This document shows, in pieces, positions 33,705 to 41,896 of a DNA stretch of 64,000 nucleotides. The position numbers were made by a program, and so were the translations under genes. Below the pieces are notes generated by a model. That model worked only from the letters and a program-made list of their open reading frames with translations, was not told the origin of the DNA and did no database searches. Source of the stretch: Peptoniphilus vaginalis (GTDB lineage Bacteria > Bacillota > Clostridia > Tissierellales > Peptoniphilaceae); NCBI RefSeq assembly GCF_900176605.1, contig NZ_FXLP01000005.1, forward strand, positions 558,001 through 622,000, given 5' to 3'. Within the stretch, counting starts at the first letter, position 1. Each line of letters starts with the position of its first letter.

Positions 33705-34723
33705 TCTTCCTCCAGTAACCAGTCTATGTATTCATCAAGAGACCTAATTTTTTCAATCTTTTCAACATCTGTGCCTGCAAAGAAAAGTCCTGAATCAAGA
33801 TTTCCTCTTACAGCATTAATAAGTGCTTCACTTATGCAGTATTTGGTGTCTTTTCTTTTACAAGTTCTTATGCAAGAAAGGCAGTGACTTGGAGGGATAT
33901 TTTCTGTTACCATCTTCTTTACAAGTTTAGTTTCCATTCCTCTCGCTAAAAGACCAACTGGACTTTCTAAGATAAGATTTTTCATCTTTGATGACTTTAC
34001 TCTCTTTAAGATTTCTTCTTTAGCTGATATTGGAAGTCCAGATTCTTTTGTAAATAAAAATCCTGTCCCGATTTGTACTCCACTTGCACCACGATTTAAG
34101 GCTTCTTTAACTTTTTCAGGTCTACCAAGACCTCCACCAACAAAGACTGGTATGTCATCACTAATTTTTAAAATTTTTTCTAGTTCATCTAAAATATTTA
34201 TTTCTAAATCTTCTCTTTTAAATCCAAGATGACCTCCTGCTTTTGGTCCTTCCAAGATTACTAAATCAGGTCTTCTATTGTACTTGTCCCACCTTTTCAT
34301 AATGAGCCTCAAGGCCCTCTCTGAAGATACTATGGGGCCAATTATCTTTTCCTTAGATATATGTTTTGGCAGGTCTAGGGGAAGGCCAGCACCTACAACT
34401 ATGCCATCAACATCTGTTGTGTTTAAAAAATCTAAATAATCTTCAAATCTTTCCACAACCTGCATTAGGTTAGTAAGTATAATTCCTCTCGCTTGAGATT
34501 TTTCTTTTGCATATTTTAAATCTTTTATATATGCTCTCTTATTGGCTTCAAAGGTGTTTTTCAAAAAATCTTTTTCCTTATAACCAGGGTTGACCATAGA
34601 GAGGGTGCCTATGCCCCCACGTCTTGCAACTCCACCTACAAGGTCAGGACTTGACATACCAATTGCCATTGCACCTTGGACAAGTGGGATGTCAATGGAC
34701 TTATTTTTTATTCTTATAGACAT
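33701..34723 (-). CDS. Second FabK-like flavin oxidoreductase with cysteine cluster
   Basis: 340-residue TIM-barrel flavoprotein of the nitronate monooxygenase/FabK superfamily: PLVQGAMAIGMSSPDLV, VVGAGLP, LEGPKAGGHLGF and GASGVQIGTGFLFTKES for FMN. Unlike FabK it carries four cysteines near residues 277-291 (CLSCIRTCKRKDTKYC), which could bind an iron-sulfur cluster or zinc. It sits between fabK and fabD and overlaps both (23 and 4 bases), so it is made with the fatty acid enzymes. It could be a second enoyl reductase, an isomerase-like enzyme or a nitronate oxidase; sequence does not decide. Confidence 0.82.
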   Translation of the reverse strand: MSIRIKNKSIDIPLVQGAMAIGMSSPDLVGGVARRGGIGTLSMVNPGYKEKDFLKNTFEANKRAYIKDLKYAKEKSQARGIILTNLMQVVERFEDYLDFLNTTDVDGIVVGAGLPLDLPKHISKEKIIGPIVSSERALRLIMKRWDKYNRRPDLVILEGPKAGGHLGFKREDLEINILDELEKILKISDDIPVFVGGGLGRPEKVKEALNRGASGVQIGTGFLFTKESGLPISAKEEILKRVKSSKMKNLILESPVGLLARGMETKLVKKMVTENIPPSHCLSCIRTCKRKDTKYCISEALINAVRGNLDSGLFFAGTDVEKIEKIRSLDEYIDWLLEEE

Positions 34724-35630
34724 CTTTAACCTCTTGGTATTCTCTCATTAGCTTTTCTATAAAGTCTTTTACGCTAACAATCCTGTCAAAGGATCCAATT
34801 GATAGGCCAGTCATGACAGACCCATTTTCTACATCCCCATTGACTACTGCCCTTTTAAGTCTGCCAAGGGTAAAGCCTTCAAGTTCCATCAAGGAGTTTT
34901 CTCTCTCTAACTTTTGGTATTCTCTAGTCATTTTATTTTTAATTAGTCGCATTGGTATCCCTTTTAGGTTTCCAATAACAGTTACCTTTGAGGAGTTGGA
35001 CTTCAATAAAAGATTTTTATAATTTTCATGAAGGGGACATTCTTTTGTAAATAAGAAACCAGTCCCAATCTGTACTCCACTTGCACCTAAGACTTCAGCG
35101 GCGAAAATTTCTTTACCTGATGCAATTCCACCGGCTCCTATAATTTTTTTATTAGTTTCTTTTGAAGCTTGTGGTAATAAAGTCATAGTTGTCATTTGAC
35201 CAATATGACCACCTGCTTCCATACCTTCAGCTATATAGGCATCAGGTTCTAATGCTTCGTACCTTTTTATTTGTACTGGAGAAGATATAAGGGGAATAAC
35301 TTTTACATTTTTTCTTTTAAAATCATCTGCAAACTTTTTATAGGTTCCTGCCCCCACAGTTATTACCTTTACATCCTCTTCTAAAATTACCTTGACCAAG
35401 TCATCAATGTCTGGCCTAAGCATCATTAAGTTAACACCAAAGGGCTTATCTGTTTCTCTTCTAAGAGCTTTAATATTCTCTCTTAGTTCATCCTTGTCCA
35501 TACCACCAGAACCTATTATGCCTAAGGCTCCAGCTTTTGATACAGCTGCAGCAAATTCTCCCTTAGCTATGTGTGCCATTCCACCCTGTATAATTGGATA
35601 GTCTATATTAAGTAAATCTTTTAAATCCAT
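34701..35630 (-). CDS. fabK: Enoyl-ACP reductase II
   Basis: 309-residue FMN-dependent enoyl-ACP reductase, the NADH-using alternative to FabI. Signature segments: IDYPIIQGGMAHIAKGEFAAAVS, KPFGVNLMML, AEGMEAGGHIGQMTTM (active-site His), GAGGIASGKE, and GASGVQIGTGFLFTKECP. Length matches FabK (about 310-320). One base after fabH. No fabI or fabL is present in the window, so this is the likely elongation reductase, which predicts natural resistance to triclosan-type FabI inhibitors. Confidence 0.94.
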   Translation of the reverse strand: MDLKDLLNIDYPIIQGGMAHIAKGEFAAAVSKAGALGIIGSGGMDKDELRENIKALRRETDKPFGVNLMMLRPDIDDLVKVILEEDVKVITVGAGTYKKFADDFKRKNVKVIPLISSPVQIKRYEALEPDAYIAEGMEAGGHIGQMTTMTLLPQASKETNKKIIGAGGIASGKEIFAAEVLGASGVQIGTGFLFTKECPLHENYKNLLLKSNSSKVTVIGNLKGIPMRLIKNKMTREYQKLERENSLMELEGFTLGRLKRAVVNGDVENGSVMTGLSIGSFDRIVSVKDFIEKLMREYQEVKDVYKNKK

Positions 35631-35631
35631 A

Positions 35632-36525
35632 TCACCACTCCATTAAGATACTTGCAAGTGAAAGTCCTGCCCCAAATCCAGATAAAATGACTTTCTCCTT
35701 ATCTTTAAATAAATCAATATTTTCTGCAATCACAAGGGGAATTGATGCAGCAGAAGTATTTCCATATTTTTCTAAATTCTTTAGAGAATTATTTTTGTTT
35801 ATTCCCAGTCTACCTATAAGCTGATTAATAATTCTTTCATTAGCTTGATGCAAAATTAATTTATCTACATCTTCTCCCCTTAAATTATTTTTATTTAAAA
35901 GTCTTCTTATAGAATTTGAAACCTCTTCCACCGCAAACCTATAAACCTTTTTGCCATCCATAGTAATAAAAGAATTTTCATCCAAGTTCAAGGTGTCTTC
36001 ATGGGGAAATGAAGCAATATCTGTTTCCCAAAGTTTATCCTTCTTCTCTACCAAGACTCCTCCAGCTCCATCTCCAAAAAGTATGGCTGTCCTCCTGTCT
36101 GTCATATCCATATAGTCAGAAATTTTTTCGCTTGCAAAAATAAAAGCCCTTCTCCCCATCTTGAGATAGGACTCTGCAATAATTAAGCCCGCAGCAAAAC
36201 CAGTGCAGGCTAGGTTTATGTCAAGACATAGGCAATGTTTGTTTCCTCCAAGTTCATCTCTTACTATACTTGATATGGATGGCATCCTTTTTTTAGATGT
36301 GAAGGAGGCACAGATAATTAAATCTAAGTCTTGCATTGGATTTTTAAATTTTTTGGCTAGGTCCAATGCCATAAGATCATTTCCACAATTAGAAAATTGT
36401 CTGGTAAATATTCCCGTTCTCTTTTCAATCCACTCTGAACTTGTATCAAGATATTTTTCAAAGTAAGAATTATCTAAGAAGTCATCAATATCAAACTTGT
36501 GAGCTTCTATAAACTTTAAACCCAT
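35632..36525 (-). CDS. fabH: 3-oxoacyl-ACP synthase III
   Basis: Initiates fatty acid synthesis by condensing acyl-CoA with malonyl-ACP. 297 residues, somewhat shorter than the usual 310-330 because the N-terminal strand (normally GxYLP) is trimmed. SSEWIEKRTGIFTR is the family motif. Active Cys in NLACTGFAAGL, His in LHQANERIINQL and Asn in YGNTSAASIPL are all present, so it should be active. It overlaps accA by one base. Confidence 0.93.
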   Translation of the reverse strand: MGLKFIEAHKFDIDDFLDNSYFEKYLDTSSEWIEKRTGIFTRQFSNCGNDLMALDLAKKFKNPMQDLDLIICASFTSKKRMPSISSIVRDELGGNKHCLCLDINLACTGFAAGLIIAESYLKMGRRAFIFASEKISDYMDMTDRRTAILFGDGAGGVLVEKKDKLWETDIASFPHEDTLNLDENSFITMDGKKVYRFAVEEVSNSIRRLLNKNNLRGEDVDKLILHQANERIINQLIGRLGINKNNSLKNLEKYGNTSAASIPLVIAENIDLFKDKEKVILSGFGAGLSLASILMEW

Positions 36526-37292
36526 TAAACACCTATCCTTCTAAATTTTTCATGTCTATCTTTAAGAATCTTATCCGAAGATAGTTTTGAATAGTATTTC
36601 AAGTCTTCAAGAATTGTCTTTTTAAGATTAGAAATTTTAATTTTGTTGTCAACTTCTTCCACTATTCCATCAATAATCTTATCTTCGTATAAATCCTTAG
36701 CAGTTAATCTCATTAAATCAGCAGCTTCTCTTGCCCTAGACTTGTTTTTGTATAAAATTGAAGAAAAACCTTCTGGAGAAAGAATTGAAAACACAGCTCC
36801 CTCTCCCATATAAATTTTATTGGCAAGGGCAAGTGCCAGGGCACCGCCAGACCCTCCTTCTCCTATAATAAAGGCAAGGCTTGGAACCCTTAGGCCTGCC
36901 ATTGTCATCAAACAATCAGCTATTAATTGGTGTTGACCTCTTTCTTCTGCTTCAACTCCAGGATAGGCTCCAGGTGTGTCGATAAAAGTTACAAGAGGTC
37001 TTTTAAATTTTTCTGCAGCCTTCATAAGTCTAATTGCCTTCCTATAAGCATGAGGCTCTGGCATACCAAAATTTGTTTTAATGGCTTCTTCTATCTCGTG
37101 ACCCTTTTGAATACCTATAAAAGTCATAGTATATTTATCAAGCTCACCAAGACCACCTATTATTGCTTGTGAATCGCCAAAGGCCCTGTCACCCTTTACA
37201 TAAAAGTAATCATCAAATAAGTTCTCAATTATTTCTTTCGAAATGCTTCTGTCCTTTGACCTGGCATTTACAACTTTTTCATAAGCGTCCAT
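36525..37292 (-). CDS. accA: Acetyl-CoA carboxylase, carboxyltransferase alpha subunit
   Basis: 255-residue alpha subunit that, with AccD, moves the carboxyl group from biotin to acetyl-CoA. Motifs: GGLGELDKYTMTFIGIQKG, NFGMPEPHAYRKAIRLMK, FIDTPGAYPGVEAEERGQ, and GEGGSGGALALA oxyanion loop. Shorter than the E. coli protein (319) because the N-terminal extension is reduced, as in many Firmicutes. Overlaps accD by 14 bases. Confidence 0.95.
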   Translation of the reverse strand: MDAYEKVVNARSKDRSISKEIIENLFDDYFYVKGDRAFGDSQAIIGGLGELDKYTMTFIGIQKGHEIEEAIKTNFGMPEPHAYRKAIRLMKAAEKFKRPLVTFIDTPGAYPGVEAEERGQHQLIADCLMTMAGLRVPSLAFIIGEGGSGGALALALANKIYMGEGAVFSILSPEGFSSILYKNKSRAREAADLMRLTAKDLYEDKIIDGIVEEVDNKIKISNLKKTILEDLKYYSKLSSDKILKDRHEKFRRIGV

Positions 37293-38139
37293 ACTTCCTC
37301 CTGTGCATCCTCAAAATTTTGCCAAGGACTTCTCTTTGATCCTTTCTTTCTAGGATCATGTCAAGAAAACCATACTCTTCTAATTTCTCTGCCCTTTGAA
37401 AATTTTCAGGCAAACTTTCATGAAGAGTTTCTTTTATTACTCTTGGTCCAGCAAAACCTATTATGGCACCAGGCTCGCCAATATTATAATCACCTTGAGC
37501 CGCAAAGCTTGCGCTTACACCACCCATTGTTGGGTTTGTTAAAAGACTTATGTAGAGTCCGCCCTTTTCTTTAAAAGAAGCCAAGGCGGAACTTATCTTT
37601 GCCATTTGCATAAGAGAAAACATTCCTTCTTGCATCCTTGCCCCACCACTAAGGGAAATTATAATAATTGGCAGCTTATATTTTTCAGCTTCTTCAATCA
37701 TCCTTGTTATCTCTTCCCCAACATAGGTACCAAGACTTCCCATCATATATTGGTCAATGAGAGAAGCAACCATGACAGGATTGCCCAAGATTTTTCCCCT
37801 TGCAAGCTTTACTGCTTCAGAATTTTTGTCTTCATCCTTCTTTCTATAATCAGGAAAGTTTATAGGATTTAATTTTTTTGTTCCAAAATCAATAAGCCTA
37901 TAACCCTTATCTAGGAGTTGGTCAAACCTATCTTTGCCTGTTAGTGGTAAGTAAGAAGAACATTGAGGACAAATAAATAAATTATTTTTTAAGTCATCAG
38001 AATAAATAAATTTCCCACAAGCCTTGCATAAAATTCTCTCCTGATTATTTCTTTTAAAGGATGAATTTTTTGTGAGCTTACTTAAATTTTTTATAGTGTT
38101 TAACAAGATTTTTCTTTTCTTGAAATCTTTAAGTGACAT
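37279..38139 (-). CDS. accD: Acetyl-CoA carboxylase, carboxyltransferase beta subunit
   Basis: 286-residue beta subunit. The N-terminal zinc ribbon is seen as CKACGKF and CPQCSSY, 15 residues apart, followed by the carboxyltransferase fold with SLSGGARMQEGMFSLMQMAK, SASFAAQGDYNIGEPGAIIGFAGPRVI and LPENFQRAEKLEEYGFLD. Overlaps accC by 11 bases. It forms a heterotetramer with AccA. Confidence 0.96.
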   Translation of the reverse strand: MSLKDFKKRKILLNTIKNLSKLTKNSSFKRNNQERILCKACGKFIYSDDLKNNLFICPQCSSYLPLTGKDRFDQLLDKGYRLIDFGTKKLNPINFPDYRKKDEDKNSEAVKLARGKILGNPVMVASLIDQYMMGSLGTYVGEEITRMIEEAEKYKLPIIIISLSGGARMQEGMFSLMQMAKISSALASFKEKGGLYISLLTNPTMGGVSASFAAQGDYNIGEPGAIIGFAGPRVIKETLHESLPENFQRAEKLEEYGFLDMILERKDQREVLGKILRMHRRKYGRL

Positions 38140-39508
38140 TATCCCTCACCTCTTTCATTCTTTTTAGAAGATCAGTTTCTTTTTCTTTTATAAAATTAGT
38201 GCTTATATTGCCCCTTATAAAATCTAAGTCAAATAAAATTGAATACATAAAACCTAGATTGGTTTCAATTCCATCAATCATAGTTTCTTCTATAGCTCTT
38301 CTTAGTTTTTTAATTGCAGAGAGTCTCCTCTGGTCCTTCACAATTATTTTTCCAATCATTGAATCATAATAAATGGGAATTTCCAATCCCTTGTAGATTG
38401 CAGACTCAAATCTTGTGTCCATGCCTCCAGGTGTAAACAAAAAATTTATCTTGCCACTTGATGGAGTAAAGTCTTTCATGGGATCAACTGCATTTATCCT
38501 AACTTCTATTGCGTGACCTGAAACTTTTACATCATCTTGACTAATTGATAGGCCAAGACCAGAAGCAATCCTAAATTGTTCCTTAATTATGTCAAGTCCC
38601 GTTATCATTTCTGTCACAGCATGCTCAACTTGAAGCCTAGTGTTCATTTCACAAAAATAAAAATTTTCATCCTTATCAACTAGAAACTCTACAGTACCTG
38701 CCCCAAGATAGCCAGTGGCTCTGACACAATCAAGGCTGGCCTTATAAAGTTTTCCCTTTAATTCATCTGAAATGAAATTGCAAGGAGCTTCTTCAAGAAT
38801 TTTTTGATTATTTCTTTGCAAACTGCACTCTCTTTCATATAAGTGAAGGACCTTATTTCCATCAGACAAAACTTGGACTTCAATGTGCCTTGGGTTTTCA
38901 ATAAATTTTTCTATAAATATTCTTTCATCCCCAAAGGATGCCTTGGCTTCAGCCTTAGACAAATCAATCTTGTGAAAGAGATCTTCAGGAGAATCAACCC
39001 TTCTCATTCCCTTGCCTCCACCACCAGACCTTGCTTTTAAAATTATTGGGTATCCTATTTTGTCACAAATTTTTAAGATTTCTTCCTCCGATTCACCATC
39101 AAGAGAGTGTGCCTTTGCCACAGGAACTTTTATATCCTCCATAAGATTTTTTGCCCCAATCTTATCTCCCATTAGTTTTATAAGATTTGGGCTGGGACCA
39201 ATAAAAATAATTCCAGCATCACAAACTTTTTTTGCAAATTCATAAGACTCGGACAAGAAACCATAACCAGGATGAATTGCATCGCAGCCTCTCTCTTTAG
39301 CACAAGTAATTATGACATCCATATTCAAGTAAGTGTCCTTTGAAAACTTATCGCCTATGCAAACTGCTTCATCAGCTATATAAATATAGTATTGGTAAGC
39401 ATCTGCTTTCGAATAAATAACCAGGGTTTCAATGCCAAGTTCCTTTGCACTTCTTAAAATCGAAAGAGCACATTCGCCACGATTGGCAATTAAAACTTTC
39501 TTAATCAT
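38129..39508 (-). CDS. accC: Biotin carboxylase
   Basis: 459-residue ATP-grasp enzyme that carboxylates biotin on AccB. N-terminal KVLIANRGECALSILR, ATP loop KARSGGGGKGMRRV, active-site EMNTRLQVEHAVTEMITG, and FTPSSGKI near the C-terminus. Overlaps accB by 4 bases. Full length for the family (about 450). Confidence 0.97.
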   Translation of the reverse strand: MIKKVLIANRGECALSILRSAKELGIETLVIYSKADAYQYYIYIADEAVCIGDKFSKDTYLNMDVIITCAKERGCDAIHPGYGFLSESYEFAKKVCDAGIIFIGPSPNLIKLMGDKIGAKNLMEDIKVPVAKAHSLDGESEEEILKICDKIGYPIILKARSGGGGKGMRRVDSPEDLFHKIDLSKAEAKASFGDERIFIEKFIENPRHIEVQVLSDGNKVLHLYERECSLQRNNQKILEEAPCNFISDELKGKLYKASLDCVRATGYLGAGTVEFLVDKDENFYFCEMNTRLQVEHAVTEMITGLDIIKEQFRIASGLGLSISQDDVKVSGHAIEVRINAVDPMKDFTPSSGKINFLFTPGGMDTRFESAIYKGLEIPIYYDSMIGKIIVKDQRRLSAIKKLRRAIEETMIDGIETNLGFMYSILFDLDFIRGNISTNFIKEKETDLLKRMKEVRDNVT

Positions 39509-39969
39509 ATTTGCTCCAACTTAAAGATTTCTTGATCATATTCAACAAAGTCCTCGTTCTTCACAAGGCAAGCAATAACTTTGCAATCATAGGGTGCCTT
39601 TAGCTCATTCATCATCTTCATTGCCTCAATTATGCAAAGAGTAGCCCCCTTCTTAACTTGGTCTCCCACTTTTACAAAGGGTTCAGAGTCAGGACTTTTT
39701 GAAGAGTAAAAGACTCCTAAAATTGGAGTCCTTAAAGTTTTTATATTTTTATTAGCTTCAACTTCTTCTTTCTTATCAAAGTCAGAAACATTTACTGAAT
39801 CTTTATCAAGTTCTCTAGTAACTTCTCTTTCAGATATAAGATTCTTCTCTATAGGTTTATTTTTTTTAAGCATCAAAGAAAAATTTTCCATTTTAAATTC
39901 TAATATCTCTAAAGATGAATTTTCTAAAGAAGAAATAAGCTTGTTTGTAAGATCTAAATATTTTTCCAT
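39505..39969 (-). CDS. accB: Biotin carboxyl carrier protein
   Basis: 154-residue carrier subunit of acetyl-CoA carboxylase. An N-terminal oligomerising helix and a charged linker lead to the C-terminal biotinyl domain; biotin is attached to the Lys in IIEAMKMMNELKAP. LGVFYSSKSPDSEPFVKVGDQVKKG precedes it as usual. One base separates it from acpP. Confidence 0.96.
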   Translation of the reverse strand: MEKYLDLTNKLISSLENSSLEILEFKMENFSLMLKKNKPIEKNLISEREVTRELDKDSVNVSDFDKKEEVEANKNIKTLRTPILGVFYSSKSPDSEPFVKVGDQVKKGATLCIIEAMKMMNELKAPYDCKVIACLVKNEDFVEYDQEIFKLEQI

Positions 39970-39970
39970 T

Positions 39971-40192
39971 TTATTTATTTAAAAAATTTATCAAATCTTC
40001 AACTGTTATGAATTTTTGAAATTCTTCATCTGGTATCTCTTTTCCAGTTTCTTCTTCAATTGCCATAGAAAGTTCAACTGCATCAAGAGAGTCAAGACCA
40101 AGGTCATCTTGTAAGTTTGACTCCATTTTGATTTCCTCTTTCTTTACACCAAAGTTATTTGCAATAATATTCTTTAAATTTTCTAAATTCAT
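39971..40192 (-). CDS. acpP: Acyl carrier protein
   Basis: 73-residue acidic carrier; the phosphopantetheine Ser is in DDLGLDSLDAVELSMAIEEE. First gene of the operon, giving the order acp-acc-fab. TGGAGGAG precedes ATG. No acpS or holo-ACP synthase gene is in the window. Confidence 0.96.
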   Translation of the reverse strand: MNLENLKNIIANNFGVKKEEIKMESNLQDDLGLDSLDAVELSMAIEEETGKEIPDEEFQKFITVEDLINFLNK

Positions 40193-40229
40193 TTTTCTCC
40201 TCCATTAGTTAAGTTTTTTTATGTAATAA

Positions 40230-40258
40230 ATTTTATAGGATTAACTTCACTTTGTCAA
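40230..40258 (-). promoter_or_regulatory. Promoter of the fatty acid operon
   Basis: TTGACA (complement of 40253-40258) and TAAAAT (complement of 40230-40235) with a 17-base spacer, near ideal. AAGTTAA-type half sites occur nearby as an inverted pair (40207-40213 and 40241-40247), a possible MarR site, but they do not match the known FabT box closely. Confidence 0.7.
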
Positions 40259-40345
40259 TTACTTAATTTTTTTTATATAAATATATTTTTATCTATTAAG
40301 TCTTATAAAGTTTAAAATTTTTAAAAGAGAATGAAAGTTTATTGC

Positions 40346-40372
40346 ACTAAAAAAGATGGGTTGCCCCATCTT
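40346..40372 (-). terminator. Terminator of the small acetyltransferase gene
   Basis: AGATGGG-GCAA-CCCATCT on the minus strand (about 40353-40370), followed by TTTTTTAGT. About 35 bases after the stop. Confidence 0.85.
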
Positions 40373-40403
40373 CTTTTATGATCTTACATTATTTCACATT
40401 TCT

Positions 40404-40670
40404 TTAAGCTCTCACATCATCAAAGTCACTTGATTCAAGTTTCTTTTTTACGTAAGAACAAGTTCCTTTTATTTTTTTGTTTTCTCTCCTTGCGTCCGCC
40501 ACAAGTTGTTTTACAAGTTGACCTGCAAGACCTTGGCCACCAAATTCTGGCTTAACAATTGTGTGCTGAGCATCTATTACATGACCCTCTTCAACATATT
40601 GTAAAATTCCCTTATAATTATTTTCGCCTTCTCCTATATAATAACAATTTCTACCTTTTTTAACTTCCAT
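40404..40670 (-). CDS. Small GNAT-fold acetyltransferase (YjdJ/NATD1-like)
   Basis: 88-residue minimal GNAT protein. The acetyl-CoA pyrophosphate loop is seen in VKPEFGGQGLAGQLVKQLV, with IDAQHTIV before it and TCSYVKKKL after, as in the short YjdJ/NATD1 family. Substrate unknown. AGGAGGTCATC precedes ATG. Single gene with its own terminator, upstream of the fatty acid operon promoter but not part of it. Confidence 0.85.
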   Translation of the reverse strand: MEVKKGRNCYYIGEGENNYKGILQYVEEGHVIDAQHTIVKPEFGGQGLAGQLVKQLVADARRENKKIKGTCSYVKKKLESSDFDDVRA

Positions 40671-40883
40671 GATGACCTCCTATTTTAAATCTTTCTATTT
40701 AGAAGTTACCCATTTAAAATAAAAGTTCACGCCTATTTTATCTTTTCAAATATTCTTGGGCTTGCTCAAAGTCTTAAATATTTATATTGATTTTTAATCT
40801 ACTTATTTGAGTTTAATTAGTTTTTATTAAATTTTAAATTTCTATTGTATAATAGTTTAGAAAATATTTTTTATGGAGGAAGG

Positions 40884-41759
40884 ATGAATAAAAAATCTAT
40901 AATATTTATCACTTGCTTTAGTCTTTTGACTTCTGCTTGTGGAAATAAAAATAAAACTAATAAAATAGAAAATAAAGCTGAAAAAATTCAAGAGGTCAAT
41001 CTTGATGAAAATAAAAGTGGAGATTATCTTGTTTCAAATATGAATGACGAAACCTCACTTAATTTTATAAAATCAGCAATCGAAAAGAATTTAAATAAGA
41101 AGAATGGAGAAGTCTTTGCAAGTCTTGTAAGTGACTACAATAAATCAATCCCAAAAGAATTATTAAGTGGTGACTTTAGGGAGCCCCCTAAAGAAGATAA
41201 GCTTGATAAAATTTTGGAGATGAGATCATCTATTAAGCATTCATACCCTGACACTAATTGCAGGATAAATTCTTTCTTACTCTTAAAGGACAACTTATCA
41301 CTTAAAGATGAGCTTCCAATAGACGATGAAATTCTTTTTATGGACAAGGAAGCCCTAAGGTCTTCTAACTTATTTAATGAAGAAGACTTAGAAAAATTTT
41401 ATAAATTATTTTCAAGAGTCAAGACAAGTTCATCTAAGGACCCAAAGGTTCATGCTAAGGTCATGGAAAAGTTTTTGTCGAAGTTTAACTTCCCAAGGGA
41501 TGTCCGTATGCTATCAGTAGTTCTCAATGACAATTTAGATGGTGATTATTTATTTATAGGTCATGTTGGAGTTCTACTTCCAATAGATGATGGTTATTTA
41601 TTCTTGGAAAAAATTTCCTTTGAGGAACCCTATCAAGCAATAAAGTTTTCCAAGAAAGAAGATGCCTATAAGTATTTAAAAGATAAGTACAAGGACTATG
41701 TGGACCCAGAAGTAGCACCACCCTTCATTATGGATAATGATAGATATATTGACCTTTAA
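40884..41759 (+). CDS. Lipoprotein of unknown function
   Basis: 291 residues from ATG 40884 (GGAGGAAGG upstream); the frame also opens 13 codons earlier at a TTG without a ribosome site. The lipobox LLTSAC lies near residue 17 after a short hydrophobic signal, so the mature protein is attached to the outer face of the membrane. A Lys/Asn-rich linker follows, then an acidic globular part with no recognised family (FNFPRDVRMLSVVLNDNLDG, GHVGVLLPIDDGYLFLEKIS). TATAAT at 40848-40853 is the likely -10. Single-gene unit. Confidence 0.75.
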   Translation: MNKKSIIFITCFSLLTSACGNKNKTNKIENKAEKIQEVNLDENKSGDYLVSNMNDETSLNFIKSAIEKNLNKKNGEVFASLVSDYNKSIPKELLSGDFREPPKEDKLDKILEMRSSIKHSYPDTNCRINSFLLLKDNLSLKDELPIDDEILFMDKEALRSSNLFNEEDLEKFYKLFSRVKTSSSKDPKVHAKVMEKFLSKFNFPRDVRMLSVVLNDNLDGDYLFIGHVGVLLPIDDGYLFLEKISFEEPYQAIKFSKKEDAYKYLKDKYKDYVDPEVAPPFIMDNDRYIDL

Positions 41760-41778
41760 TTAGTTTAATAATATTTGA

Positions 41779-41812
41779 GTATGAGAATTTTAAAATTTTA
41801 AATTCTCATAGT
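41779..41812 (+). terminator. Palindromic terminator after the lipoprotein gene
   Basis: TATGAGAATTT and AAATTCTCATA pair across about 10 AT bases. A T-run is weak, so termination is likely but not strong. Confidence 0.5.
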
Positions 41813-41839
41813 TTATAGGATAAAATCTAAAAGTTTTCA

Positions 41840-41880
41840 AAAAAAATTGCTCCACTTTTACATGGAGCAATTTTTATTTT
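41840..41880 (-). terminator. Terminator of the BMP-type transporter operon
   Basis: ATTGCTCCA (41846-41854) pairs with TGGAGCAAT (41863-41871), with A-rich sequence before and T-rich after. Read leftward it ends the permease genes. Confidence 0.85.
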
Positions 41881-41896
41881 GCCTAAAATTATATTT

